Source: Chenopodium formosanum
Taxonomy: Eukaryota > Streptophyta > Magnoliopsida > Caryophyllales > Amaranthaceae
Length of the DNA: 64,000 bases
Direction of reading: 5' to 3'
Assembly: GCA_024500155.1 (NCBI GenBank)
Contig: CM044873.1
Location: 5,027,001 to 5,091,000, forward strand
Shown: in pieces, positions 34,717 to 47,381 of the stretch
Position numbering within the stretch: the first letter of the stretch is position 1
Layout of the letters: every line of letters starts with the position of its first letter
Made by a program: the position numbers and the translations under genes
The notes under the pieces: generated by a model
What the model was told of the DNA's origin: nothing
What the model saw: only the letters and a program-made list of their open reading frames with translations
Databases searched by the model: none

Positions 34717-36589
34717 ATGGGTAGTTTAGAAGAAGAGAAGCTCTTAGAAATGGTTCATGATTTCATTGAATCATCCGACTCACAAACTTCATCTCACAAC
34801 TTTTATAATCCTCCTAATACCCATAAACATGCTCATTTTCTTCATTCTACAAGATTTTTCACACTTCAAGTAAGTCATTCACGTCATAATACTTATAAAT
34901 CAGTACTCACTCCGTCTCTAAATATTGTTGTTTATTTTTAACGTGCTTGTCTAAGGAACAATATTTAGATACGAAAGAATTAGTTTTGTTACATGCTTTT
35001 CCTTTATTATTATGTTTATGGGTTTTTTTTTTTTTTGTTTGATCATATTAGGAGATTCTAAGGAAGAAGACAGTTGAAGAGAGATATATCCTTGAAAGAG
35101 TAGAGATGCTTATGAAGAACAAAATGGATATGGAGAAAACAAGTCGAGTGAAGAAATGGGTTGTGAAGTGTCTTAAGTTGGAGGGTATTTGTGCTTCACT
35201 TTGTCACACTTCTTGGGTCACTACCCCTTCATGTCCTTGTGGTAATTTACTTAATCACTCATTTCTTCCTAATTACTCGTAATTAAGTGTTAATCTTTTC
35301 TTTCATGTACGGTGTCATGTTACGACTATATGACATCATTGTTGATTTATTAGCGAAAATGAAAAAAGTTTTAATTGCTTCAAGTAATTTTAGTTAATTT
35401 TTGTAATTTGTTAAGTTTTGAAATATGCGAAAATTTAGATAGTTTAAATAAAGATAGCTAGATTTTTTTTTTTTTTTTTTTTTTTGACAAGTAAATAAAT
35501 ATAGATCATACTATCCATACCCAAAGATTGAATCTCAAAAAAATTTAATGGGGCCTTTGATTGGTATTTGCTCGTTATGAAACCTCTATGATGCACATAA
35601 AGTGCATTATTGTAATAACATATATGCCCTTAAATGCACCTAGATCTATTTGTATTCGAGTTTATATAAGAATTACTCGTATTACATAACAATATAATAT
35701 CATACCTTATTTTGTCAATTTATAATAATAATTCCTCAATTAGTTTAATTAGTAAAATAACTTTTTCCATCAACTACCATATGTGTGCCACTAAATTATA
35801 TTTCGTATACCTTTTCAATTCAAAGGAAAAAAAGACTTTTACCCTGATTCATTTAATAATACCCATTAATTTAGTAATTGAAGATATGATGTGATTTTAC
35901 TATACTTTAACAAAATTTGACAATATACATATCTTTAGAAATTATCTATGTTTTGCCAAATCATCTATAGTGCATGATCTAAGTTTCATTCTAAATTTCC
36001 TATTGAATTTTTCCTTTTCTATAAATTAACAGGAAGCTATGAATATATTGAAGTAGTTAAGGAAGATGATGCAAAGGGAAGGTCACAAAAACTAATAGTG
36101 GACATTGATTTCAAGTCTCAATTTGAAGTAGCAAGGCCAACTCAAAGCTACACACAACTCACTAGCAAACTTCCAATTATATTTGTAGGAAATGAAGACA
36201 AATTAAACAGGATAATTTCTCTCCTTTGCCCAGCTGCTCAAGAATCCCTTAAGGAGAGGGGCCTCCACATCCCTCCTTGGAGAAGGCCCACTTACATGCT
36301 ATCCAAATGGAAACTCTCAAATTCCACCTGCTATAATAATCCGTATGGCACAATCTGTTCTTCCTATTCAGAATCTTTTCGAGAGATAAATAAAGTTAAA
36401 GTAGAAAGATTAAAGTGGAACGAAGAGAGTAATCACAATAATTATAATTCTAATTATATTAGTAATTCGAGATTAGAGAAGTGGGACCCACAAAATGTGA
36501 CTAAGATGAAAGGGAGGAGAAGGGAAATGGGAGGTGGGGGGTCGGGATTGTCCAATCAATTTTCCAACTTGAGCATCAATTGTTGCTAG
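34717..36589 (+). CDS. DUF506 (PDDEXK-like) family protein, 299 aa
   Basis: Three exons, 34717-34869, 35052-35241 and 36033-36589, give 300 codons including the stop, with GT-AG introns. The N-terminus is short and acidic (MGSLEEEKLLEMVHDFIES). Exon 2 carries KKWVVKCLKLEGICASLC and exon 3 begins GSYEYIEVV, then VDIDFKSQFEVARPT, KLPIIFVG, then PPWRRPTYMLSKW, all diagnostic of the plant DUF506 family, whose core is thought to resemble a PDDEXK nuclease fold. The Asn/Ser-rich C-terminus is low complexity. Family members are mostly of unknown function; a few respond to stress or limit root-hair growth. No specific role is inferred. Length is at the short end for the family. Confidence 0.88.
34908..34975. 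mobile_element. Short Stowaway-like remnant in DUF506 intron 1
   Basis: CACTCCGTCTCTAAATATTG is followed 40 bases later by AACAATATTTAGATACG, an inverted match of about 14 bases. The start resembles Stowaway termini. It is probably an internally deleted copy. Confidence 0.4.
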
Positions 36590-37350
36590 TAAGAAGAGTG
36601 TTGTGGCCTTGTGGGTGTCCAATCAATTTTTGGGATTGTTATGATTCATAAGTTTTGTAAGAATATTGGTACATGTATATTATAGAGTGAGACACATGAA
36701 TAAAGTGATGTTTCTTTATTTATCAGACTGTCACTATTGTCTGATGTACACATTTTAGTAGCTAGAGTTTTATTATAAGTAGGTTATGGTGGATAGAATT
36801 TGTAAATAGTCTTCTTTTCATAAATTAATAGCATTGATGTGGTGATCAAAGCCCTTTGCATAAGATCAATAATTGAGACCCTATATCTAATAGTTTATTT
36901 AATGTCTCAAAGCCCTTTTGCATAAGTCAAGTAATCAAATAATGCTTGTACAAAGATCGAGCTATTCTAAACAATAATTTAAAGAGTGAGCAAGAAGAAC
37001 ACAATCCCATCAATAATTGAGCTACTTTTTAAGATCAATATATTATATAACAACAGATAACACAAATCTAATTGAGCTATTCTTATGTTAGGGCAAGTGC
37101 AAGTCTAATATAATATAAAATAAAGAGTAATATTTAGTTTAGTTATCATTCAAGAATAATCTGTATAAATTGGCCTGTAAACTCAAAGATCTAAAATGAA
37201 AGGTGGTTCATGTATCTAAATAAGTATTTGTAGATTGTTTAAATATTTACTTAGTTTTTCATATTCGTATTTATTAACTTCTCAATTTTTTTTTCCCTAT
37301 TTGCCTATGAGAAAATTAGAAATGGCGGTATTGTAGCTTTGCTTAGATAC

Positions 37351-37393
37351 CTTTTTTGTTAGATTTTTTTTTTGAAACCCTTTTTTGTTAGAT
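37351..37393 (-). mobile_element. Poly(A) stub insertion, 14-bp target duplication
   Basis: CTTTTTTGTTAGAT at 37351-37364 is repeated at 37380-37393. Between the copies, read on the minus strand, lies GGTTTC followed by nine A residues. The duplication overlaps a T run, so one or two bases of the boundary are ambiguous. Confidence 0.6.
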
Positions 37394-39026
37394 CTATGAA
37401 GGTTATAAAGTTTAGTTACTAGTTGGTCTAGGTCTTCAAGGAAATGGAAATAGTTACTTTTACAAAGAAGAGAATGTCTATAGGATTTTTGTTATGGTAT
37501 TATATTGCACCATGATATCTTCTTATGTTACTTATCATAAATGTATTGCTCAACTTTTTTATAATACCGTGACGAATTTTTTCCTTATATAAAATTTCAC
37601 ATTAATTATCATATCTATTATCATAAATCAATGATGGATGGGTCTATGCATGGTTTGGATCCCCTACCACACTATTCGCAAATTTTGGCATTTTCCCAAT
37701 ACTATGTAATATGTGCATAGTATTAGTATAATAAAGCTTCCTTATGGTATAAGATAGAGATAGTATTTATATATAAAACCCCAAATGATATTTGACCTTA
37801 TATATATACCAATCTAAAATAACTTATTGGCCAAATCATATGATCCAAAAATGAGTAGATCGAAAAATATAATACAATTATACTATACATTAATTTATAA
37901 AAATCATAATCAATTACAAGTGTACAACAAATGATCAGATTTCAAATAATATTCGATGTTATCCATTAGAATTCGTTTTATAACATAAGATTCTGACTAA
38001 AAAATATCTGGGGTAGGCATTTCCAAAAAATTTCTTGTTACGTAGGAAAACTAGAGGCTCTTATAAAACTAGAGGCTCAAATACTATGGGAAAAAAGGGG
38101 GCCTCTTTTTCTTCCATTTGGCAAACAAACAACTTTTATTATTTCATTCATATCATTTCATCAAATATTTGCCTTTCTTTTTATTTTGTGGATTGTGGGG
38201 GTTTATTCCTTATCCACTATAAATTTTTCAATACCAAAATACATTGTATAATTACAGTTGGGCACTCTTAAAGTCAAGTGCACTTGAGAGATTTTTCTTC
38301 TTCTTTTATTTTAACTATGTTAGGATGGTTAACACGCGTGATGCAAGCACTATAGCTAGGTATATTTGAAGAGCTTTTTCGGTTTGGCTTTATGTCACAA
38401 GTTTAGTTGTTGGTAACATTCATGAGGAAATAAGTAAATATTTTAAAAGGTACAAGTGTCTGCAAACTATTCTTAAGAGTACGTTAAAAAAACAATTAAC
38501 ATTAATAAGGGAAAATAAGTAAATATACATTTTAAAATGTATAACTGTCTAAATACTATTCAGATCATAAGAGTTATATATCTCAATAAATTTGATCCAT
38601 ATCTTTATTAACTTAATTGGTTAAAATTTTATAGAGAAAGGTGCCCCTATCTCTAAAATTTTAGATTGAAAATCATTTATAGCCGCAATGTCATTTTAAG
38701 TCGTGAGTAAATAAATAATTATCTCAACCAAAAGGTAAAAGAAGGGCTAAATTAACCCAGGCCAAAATCCAAAACTTGTTTGAGACTAAATTTATGTGAG
38801 ATGGCCAATGTCATTACTTGCGAGCCCAACACCGCTTTCTAGCTTGTTATCCATGTGATCATGTATGCATTCATGCACCAAAAATGCACTGCCTTGATGC
38901 TCTCCAACCAAAGATTATTTTTGATACAGTTTCAATAACCCTTTACATTATTATTATAACCTTTAATTTCACATTATAACATTAATTTTTTGTTATATTT
39001 ACTCTTGATATACGGAGTAGTAAAAA

Positions 39027-39046
39027 GTCTACATATTACCTTTCCT

Positions 39047-39083
<37 letters not shown>

Positions 39084-39093
39084 TCTACATATT
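39027..39093 (+). mobile_element. Poly(A) stub insertion, 11-bp target duplication
   Basis: GTCTACATATT occurs at 39027-39037 and 39083-39093. The insert is ACCTTTCCTC plus 34 A residues and one extra G. If AAAAAG before both copies is counted, the duplication is 16 bases with a one-base difference. Confidence 0.6.
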
Positions 39094-39394
39094 TGCATAT
39101 TTACCCATATAATGGAACGAAGAAAATTCCCCATATAATACATTGTAAATTATTTATATTATAAGTATCAATTTAACCTTTCTTTTTCAGCTAATATCCT
39201 TTATATCCTATATCCTTACAAATTAATATGTCTCCTACTCTTTTCCCTTAAAATGTACGCATATAATTAAGTTTAGATGGGTTTTGATAATTTCAGATAG
39301 TGGTTAATAATAAGAGCCAAGTTATCTACGCTTAATTTACAAATAAAATAAGCTTATTAAAATTTAGATCAATTAGATCAAATAATTAGAAAAA

Positions 39395-39918
39395 GAAAAT
39401 TTTGCATTAAACCACCTTTTATAACCCTTTAATTGCAGGAAACCACCTTATAAAAATTTTTTCGCAAAAACACACCTTAATCGTAAAATTTTTTGCAATC
39501 ACACACCTTTTCCCAGAAAATACCCATTGACCTTGTATTCCGAGGTTGACTCGACCATGAGACGCCCTAAAACCGCTAACCCTCCCTTTTCCCCAGCCAC
39601 CCAATTCACGAAGGTACGAGAATTGGGTTTAGGGCTTGAGGGTTGGGTTTAAGGACGAGAATTGGGAAAGGGAGGGGATGAGGTCGTCGGCGACGAAGGA
39701 GGGAGGTGGTCGCCGGCCACTGGAAGTGGGTGGCTGGGAAAAGGGAGGGTTAGCGGTTTTAGGGCGTCTCATGGTCGAGTCAACCCCTGAAAACCAAGTC
39801 AATGGGTATTTTCCGGGAAAAGGTGTGTGGTTGCAAAAAATTTTATGATTAAGGTGTGTTTATAAGGTGATTTCTTGCAATTAAAGTGTTATAAAAGGTG
39901 GTTTAATGTAAATTTTCC
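39395..39918. mobile_element. 524-bp Mutator-like foldback element
   Basis: Ends GAAAATTTTGCATTAAACC and, inverted, GGAAAATTTACATTAAACC extend into arms of about 200 bases that pair with each other through ACACACCTT, GGAAAATACCCATTGAC, GTTGACTCGACCATGAGACG and TAAAACCGCTAACC. A perfect 9-bp duplication TTAGAAAAA flanks it (39386-39394 and 39919-39927). The centre is GC-rich. The two short ORFs in the arms are mirror images produced by the foldback and are not genes. Confidence 0.88.
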
Positions 39919-39927
39919 TTAGAAAAA

Positions 39928-42900
39928 AGAATTGAATAAAACTTACGATCAGTATTATTCTTTTATTTATTTATTTATGTTTTTTTTTTTGACACAACAA
40001 TCCGTACTATTCTTAATAATCTAAAAAGAGCGATTTAACTTAAATAACCTTATTTTCTTGTTGCCATCTATCTTTTTCTTTAGTTTAGAAGTTGTTGCCA
40101 CCTATCTACTGATAAGGTCTTTACAAGTAGTAGTCACATTAGAAAATTACATACTGAACCTAAAAACTTATGAAGTTCATTTTCTATTTCATCAACACGA
40201 GTTTGTGATTGAAATTTATAAAATAAACTTCACAATACTTGAACAATAGTGTATATGAGATTATAAGGAGTTGGGCATGAAACTTAAGCAATTCAAGTAA
40301 GCTTAGTAATAAGAATTGAAGCATGCATGGGAGTGATCGAATGAAGTGGCACAATTGGCTTTCGGTTTCGGTTGGTTTTGCTTTGCTTTCAATACAACTT
40401 TTTATACGCTCTCACGTCTTCATGTATTATCCTCTTCTCCTACCTTTGCTTACTTTTTATGTATCCTTTCTATTATATTATCCTTTTTTTTTAAAATATA
40501 TATTTTTTATTTATCATGTACCAAGAATTAACAATTTAGAACAAGTCTAATGTTGACGGCTTTTATTATACTCCCTCTATTTCATGATCACGATTCTATT
40601 TTTCGTTAATTTTTTTTTTTTTAAATAACGATTCACTTATTTATTACTTTGTTTTATCCTTTTTTGATCTGATAACTAATGTTGTATTCTATTCTATCTT
40701 CACTTGTTGGATCTACTCAATACAAAATAAGATTGTAAATGAATGATACATGCATTTACATAACTTTTACACAACATTAATTTACATAACTTTTACACAG
40801 GAACTATTACTCAATTATTGTTTGTGTTAGTAGAAAATTAATATAATAAACGGAAGGAGAGATGGGTGCAAGGCTGCCATCATAATTGTCATCATGCTAA
40901 TGCATGCCAAGTGTAACGTTTTCCTATGATCTTTGATTAGGACCTAATCCTAAGAAAATGAAGTTCACTGTTTAGACTTGAGAGTTAAGACTTGAAGATT
41001 AATCATAATTATGAGATTAAATTATCAGTGGTTTAGTTTGGTTTGGTTTGTTTGTCATTTTTAACCTTGCTTAACTGAACATATATTTAGCTACCATTCT
41101 CTTTCATTCCTTTCACACTCTCACCAACAAAGTTTATCAAGATTAGATTATATGCAATTTTCCTAATTAAGTATGTACTTAATTAGTTCTTAATGACAAA
41201 ATTACTTGAGTTTGTTGACAACCAAACAAGATATAACGAGGTATTAAGCAAAGTTTGACCAATTTAGTTAGGCTTTCACCTCAGATCCTTAAGGTATGTA
41301 TTTGAATCTTATCAAATGAGGGTGTTTTGGGAGTGATGATTCCCTTAACGACTTTCCCTAATACTCTCTAATTCGTATAGTAGCTCACAAATACTTGGCA
41401 AAAAACGTTAAGAGTTAAGGTTAGATTAGGGTTATTCTTTTCTTGATTAAAAAAAGGTTAAAGATAAAAAAAATTTAAATTAAATCAATTTAATTTGGCC
41501 TTAGTCAGAGTAAGTAGACAATAGTTAGATGTTCTTGATTAAGCTAATTATTTACCTTTTGTTCAAATCAAATCTTTGATAAGCTCTTTAGCTTTAAAGG
41601 ATCATTTTCGTCCAACAATAACTTTTGCAACCTAAATTGGACCCAAAAGATGTATTTGTTCAAGTCATGTTTATCCCTTAGACAAAATGATTATTGATTG
41701 GTTGGCGTATATGTTATTGGTAAGTAAGATGTGACATTGGCTTCGGATCATACTTCTACATGGTAAAACAAATCGCAATTTTCAAGACAATATAACAACT
41801 AATTCTAAAAAACGGGAGTGTAATTTTAAGGTGAAAAGTAAAATCATTATTACCCATCTTATAATTATTATGAAGCTGGGGTCTCGGGAAGTAAAAGTAA
41901 AAAGGAGGAAGAGTTTGTTCATTGGATGTACTTGTCCATCTTTCAACTCGATTTTTGGTCTTTGATCTGATTTTACACTAAAAAATGTCAATGATGCATT
42001 AAAAGTGTATATGCTAGCTTTTGATAATCATACTAGATAGTAGTGTGCTTTATCAATGTTCTAGGACATGGTAGTTAGTTACTTTTTAATTCTATTACGC
42101 ATGGACCTATTATAATTCTTATGAGTTTGCTACTCCATTTCTATGAATTATGAAGTGTAAAGAAATAAATTATTACTGTTCTCAAATCGATAGGATTCGT
42201 CAAAGAGATTCTAATTTGCATTTTGGTTAAACCCAATGAGAAAGGAGCTAATAATAAGGGTTTACTCGTATCATATGCCGAGTATATATGTTACAAGATA
42301 CTGTAATAATGTGTATATAATTAATGACAACATATTTAATACGTATTGAGTATCTAAGAGTATCATGAGTTGCGAAGTTGATTATATTTTTAAATGGATT
42401 CGAATATTATTAAGTGGGTTCATTTTTTAAATGTTGATGAAGTGTTGAATCACAAGAAGTGGATCGAATATAAAGAAAATAATTTTACTTTAATAAGTTA
42501 TTGGGTTCAATTGTTTGGTATAAATCAATAATATGTAGAAAATTACAGCTAGTTTAAATTTAGTTTTCATAGCATTATAATATGAATTAATTAGCTAAAT
42601 TATTTATTATTTGCAAATATAAATAAGTAAAATGCCTCACAAATAAAGGGTTGAGAACGACACGTTTGCTTAAAATAAATAATAATAGTAATCAATAAAG
42701 TAATAAATTAAAAAAAAACATTTGACACTAAGTATATTAAAATTAGGTAGTAAATTAATCAGTGGGGGTTCAATATGACAATTTAACAACTTAGAAGATG
42801 AGAAGTATAAAAAAATTCAACCATGAAAATAGAAATACTACATATATTTAGTCAATTTAGATTATTTCATAGAATGTAAGATTAGTATAGAGTTAAAAGA

Positions 42901-43306
42901 AATACTAAAAAAGGAAAAATTCAAGTAGACGTTACTCTATGCAATACCCTTATATTATATTGACTCAATTCATCTTCCTGTCGTCCTACGTTCTCTACCA
43001 TTTCTTCCTACTCTTGCTTTGCTTCATCCTTCTAGCTACAACCACCACAATTCCTCACCTCCTCTCTTTCTCGATCTCGTTCGATCATCTCTCTTTCCAT
43101 TACCTATATCGATGCACTAACAAAAGCTCTTCATAACAACCATATAATATATATATCGATCAGTATATCACTAGATTATATAATTATTTTCCATGAACTT
43201 GATGAATTTGTTCAACATTATAACATGTATGTTATATAGTTGTTTAGTAAAAGTTTAAGATTTGCATTTGAAGGAGGAAGAAGATCGAGGAAGAGAAGCA
43301 ATAAAA
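39928..43306. other. Intergenic DNA upstream of the GUX1-type gene
   Basis: About 3.4 kb with no supportable gene. A possible Stowaway left end (TACTCCCTCTATTTC) near 40570 has no clean right end. The CT-rich stretch at 42960-43130 is probably part of the leader or promoter of the GUX1-type gene; the hydrophobic 65-residue ORF in it has no family match. Confidence 0.4.
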
Positions 43307-46300
43307 ATGGGTTCATTTACTACTCCAAATGAGACTAGACAAAGGTCCTACGTATCAATGTGAGTTTTCTACTTACTAAATGACTTGCTATTATGATTAC
43401 TTGTCTAGTTGTCTTTTACAAAATCCTTGTTTTTTTTTTTTGGTCTAAGCTTATTTTTATAGTTTATATATATTATTACTGTATAATTTCATGGAACTAC
43501 AACTTTAGTGAAACGAGACACTAAGAACTTACAATAAGTTAACTAGATAAATTAGCTAAGATTAATTAACCAATAGTATTTGTACTGTGTTAAATTTTAG
43601 CACAATATTTACAATATATACAAAATGTAAAATCTCAACAAAATATTACAGAGTAATAATAATTCATATTTTAAAAAAATCAGCCGAAGTATAATGACTA
43701 AGTCCTTAAATTATAGTGTAAGCATAAAGAAAGTAAAACTAACTAAGATGGAATTGAAGTAAGATATATTTGATATTTTGATGTACTACGTACATGCTTG
43801 CATTGCATGCTAACCTACCTTGAGATTTCCCCATCTGTTTTTCTTTTTTTTTTTTTCAGGGTAAGAAAATTTCAATACTTTTTTTTTACGGGAAGAAAAT
43901 TTCAATACTTGTCATTTTGTAAATTACTAAATCTGTGTTAATCCAAAAATGCAGCACCACTAAATTATGACATTATTGTGTAGACTGTGTACTATGTACT
44001 TACTAAATATTTTTATGTCACATACATCAATTAATTTATTACGGAGTGAACAAATTGAAGTTGATTGATGTATTTAATGCTAACCAAGCAACTCTTACAA
44101 ACCCTAGCTACTTACTTTTACATCGAAAAAATTGTATAAATAATATGTAGTACAGTTATATAATTAAGCAAAATTATCATCCAAATTATGGTTAAGTAGT
44201 TGTAATTAGCTTAGGTAATGTGGTCCAATGATTGCTTGCACTTTATGGTACTAAACAAACTGATTATGCTAATTATAGAATTAATTCAATTAGATAATAA
44301 AGAGTAGAAACTAAGTTAGGCAATAATGAAGCAATATTAATCCAATGAGTATATTTTAAGCAAAAACAGTAAGGTCGAGGACAACGCAGAAGTAGAATGT
44401 TTTCTCCAAGATAAACTATATTTCTACTCCATATATATTCATAAATCCCAAATGCCTCTTTTGCATCTATACTATGAATTTAAAAGCGTTTTGAAGTAAT
44501 TTTATGCCACATAATTAACATTATTCTCTCGATCCCGTGGATACCATTCTCTTCACCCTCGTCTTCCCTCCGGCTCTTAACAATGGTGTTAAAATTAGAA
44601 ATATTAATGAACTATCAAATACAACTATACAAGTATATGCACGTATATAATAGGGTACTTCGTACTTATTATGCTTCAATACACTTAAAAAATGATACGG
44701 ATCGGAGTACATTTTAAAAGAATGTGAACCTTTACCTAATTTTCCGATCAATTATGTATAAGATTCACATACATAATAACTCGCGTTCAATTAAGATACT
44801 CAATCAATATTTTCATTGATTTATTATTTAAAAAAGTTCAATGTATACCGAGGAAGTATCATTGTATGGGTGGTGGCTGGTGGGGAATGAATTGAATGAC
44901 ATTTTAAAATCTATATATTCCTTCTTTCAAAAAAAAAAAAAATCTATATATTAAAATGATCAAAAGATGATACAATTTTTCTATCATCTAGGTGTCGTTG
45001 ACACCCAAAGACTAAGTACACTTTACCATTTAATTAGCTTACCTCTGCATTTAAGGAAATGATTAATATTAAAATGATCAAAAGAGATACTTTTACTTAA
45101 CTGTTTAGTAGAGTTTGAACACTTGATTATTAATTCTTAAGTCTTAATTTAATCTTAACCAAAGTTGAGTGAAATTATTCTTTCTAATGTAGCTTAATAT
45201 TACAATATCAATGTCTTAAATAAGCTCTTTTTTTTGCTTAACAGTGAAGACATTTACAAAAGGAAGTTGCACAGAAGCAAAGCAAAAGATACCGAGAAAC
45301 AATCCAACACATCTCTCCTAGACAACAACAAGGGTGTCAGGACCAAGTTACCACTCTTGAAACTTGCCCTACTCATCATTGTCTCTGTTACTTTCATCAC
45401 TATTTTTTTGCACTCTCCAGCCTTCTGTGGTCATCACCACTTATCGTCACACTCCATCTCCCGGTATGTCCACATGTCTCATGATTGTAAACAAATGTCT
45501 CGAGAAAGTTGTCACACTGTCTCAACCCCTCACATTTAATTAGTCTTCTGACTTGTTTTATTTAGAGGAGAAAAGCTAATGTAAATTTATGAATTAATTA
45601 ATGCAGGCCTACATTGATGAAAAGATGGATATGGGGTAATACTGATCCTAGATACACATCACATTTACAAATAAATTGGGATGACATCTCAAAAGTTCTA
45701 GACAAACTCAATGAAAAAGAGTACCATTCAATTGGCCTTTTAAACTTCAACAAAGATGAAATAAAATCCTGGAATCAGATCATTCCTGAACTTGAACATA
45801 CTGTCCTGAACCTAGACTATGCTGAAGAAAACATAACATGGGAAACGTTGTATCCTGAATGGATCGACGAGGAGGAAGAGAAGGATGTACCACTTTGCCC
45901 TTCACTTCCAAAGCTCGAGCCACCAAGGAAACGACTTGACCTCATTGTTGTTAAGCTGCCTTGTCGCGTTGATAAGCAGAATTGGTCAAGGGATGTTGCT
46001 CGGTTGCACTTACAGCTTGCAGCAGCTGGACTTGCAACTTCAGCCAAAGGGAATTACCCAGTTCACTTGCTTTTCATCACTAACTGCTTCCCAATACCGA
46101 ACCTGTTTAGTTGTAAGGAGTTAGTTAAACACGAAGGAGATGTGTGGTTATATAAGCCTAACTTCAATAAGTTGAGAGAAAAACTTCAGCTTCCTGTTGG
46201 TTCCTGTGAACTTGCTCTTCCTCTCAAAGATAAAGGTATGATGCACACATTTGTACTAATGTTTTTTGTGTCGCGCTATTAATTTCTGAATGCAGGACTG

Positions 46301-47381
46301 ATAGAGTATTATTTCACAACATTTTTTTTTTTAATTTTGTTACACAGAGAGGTCATACAGGGGAAACCCAAGGAGGGAAGCATATGCAACAATCCTGCAT
46401 TCGGCTCATGTCTATGTCTGTGGTGCCATAGCAGCCGCTCAGAGTATCCGAATGGTAGGGTCTACTAGAGACTTAGTCATCCTGGTCGACGAGTCAATCA
46501 GTGACTATCACCGGAGTGGGCTTGAGGCAGCAGGATGGAAGATCAGGACAATCCAAAGGATAAGAAATCCAAAAGCTGAGAAAGATGCCTACAATGAGTG
46601 GAACTACAGTAAGTTTCGATTATGGCAACTAACAGATTATGACAAGATCATCTTCATTGATGCTGATCTACTCATCCTAAGGAACATGGACTTCCTCTTC
46701 AGCATGCCAGAAATATCAGCCACAGGAAACGATGCTACTCTTTTTAACTCGGGAGTCATGGTCATAGAGCCCTCGAATTGCACTTTTCAGCTACTTATGG
46801 ATCATATAAATGAAATAGAATCATATAATGGAGGTGATCAAGGATACCTTAATGAAATTTTTACGTGGTGGCATAGAATTCCGAGGCATATGAATTTTTT
46901 GAAGCATTTTTGGGTAGGCGACGAGGAAGAGAAGAAGCAAATGAAGACTAGGCTATTTGGGGCAGAACCCTCTATACTTTATGTGCTACACTACCTTGGT
47001 ATCAAGCCGTGGTTATGCCATAAGGACTATGACTGTAATTGGAATACAGATTTCTTACAGGAGTTCGCGAGTGATGTAGCTCACGCAAGATGGTGGAAAG
47101 TGCATGATGCAATGCCAGAGAACCTTCAGCAGTTCTGTCTGTTGAGAACAAAGCAGAAGGCTCAGATTGAGTGGGATCGAAGGCAGGCTGAGAAAGGAAA
47201 TTACACTGATGGGCATTGGAAGATCGCGGTTAAAGATAAGAGGATGAAGAAGTGCATTGATAAGTTGTGTAACTGGAAGGGTATGTTGAAGCACTGGGGT
47301 GAGACAAACTGGACTGATGATGAGCCTATTGCTCGTGCACCGCCTGCTATTAAAGTGACTCCTCTTTCTTCTTTACATTAA
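43307..47381 (+). CDS. GUX1: Xylan alpha-glucuronosyltransferase (GT8, GUX1 type), 644 aa
   Basis: Exons 43307-43359, 45245-45463, 45607-46235 and 46348-47381 give 645 codons including the stop. This is a type II Golgi membrane protein: a short basic cytosolic tail with EDIYKRK, then a membrane anchor at ~54-74 (LLKLALLIIVSVTFITIFL). A stem region with WDDISKVLDKL and LNLDYAEENITW follows. The GT8 domain starts near residue 310 (AYATILHSAHVYVCGAIAAA), with the metal-binding DAD at 405-407 and the YLGIKPW motif at 516-522. Identity with Arabidopsis GUX1 is visibly very high through the GT8 part. Family knowledge: it transfers glucuronic acid from UDP-GlcA to the xylan backbone in secondary walls. 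Intron 1 is 1.9 kb. The convergent neighbour is a pectinesterase. Confidence 0.93.
43863..43910 (-). mobile_element. Poly(A) stub insertion in GUX1-type intron 1, 18-bp duplication
   Basis: AAGAAAATTTCAATACTT is perfectly repeated at 43863-43880 and 43893-43910. The 12 bases between read, on the minus strand, CCCGT plus seven A residues. The 18-bp length is within the usual LINE/SINE range. Confidence 0.6.
44906..44952 (+). mobile_element. Poly(A) stub insertion in GUX1-type intron 1, 14-bp duplication
   Basis: AAAATCTATATATT flanks CCTTCTTTC plus ten A residues (left copy 44906-44919, right copy 44939-44952). The pre-A bases end in TTTC, as in the stubs at 15273, 33906 and 37351. Confidence 0.65.

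Larger units (their letters stand above)
36590..39394. other. Intergenic DNA downstream of the DUF506 gene
   Basis: The first few hundred bases are probably 3' UTR. No gene is supported to 39394. Two poly(A) stub insertions are listed separately (37351-37393 and 39027-39093). Confidence 0.4.

Noticed and set aside
39419..39848. ORFs on opposite strands with similar peptides
   Set aside because: They are the two arms of the foldback element at 39395-39918.
42939..43136. 65-residue hydrophobic ORF upstream of the GUX1-type gene
   Set aside because: CT-rich leader-like DNA gives Leu/Phe/Ser-rich translations by composition; no family recognised.
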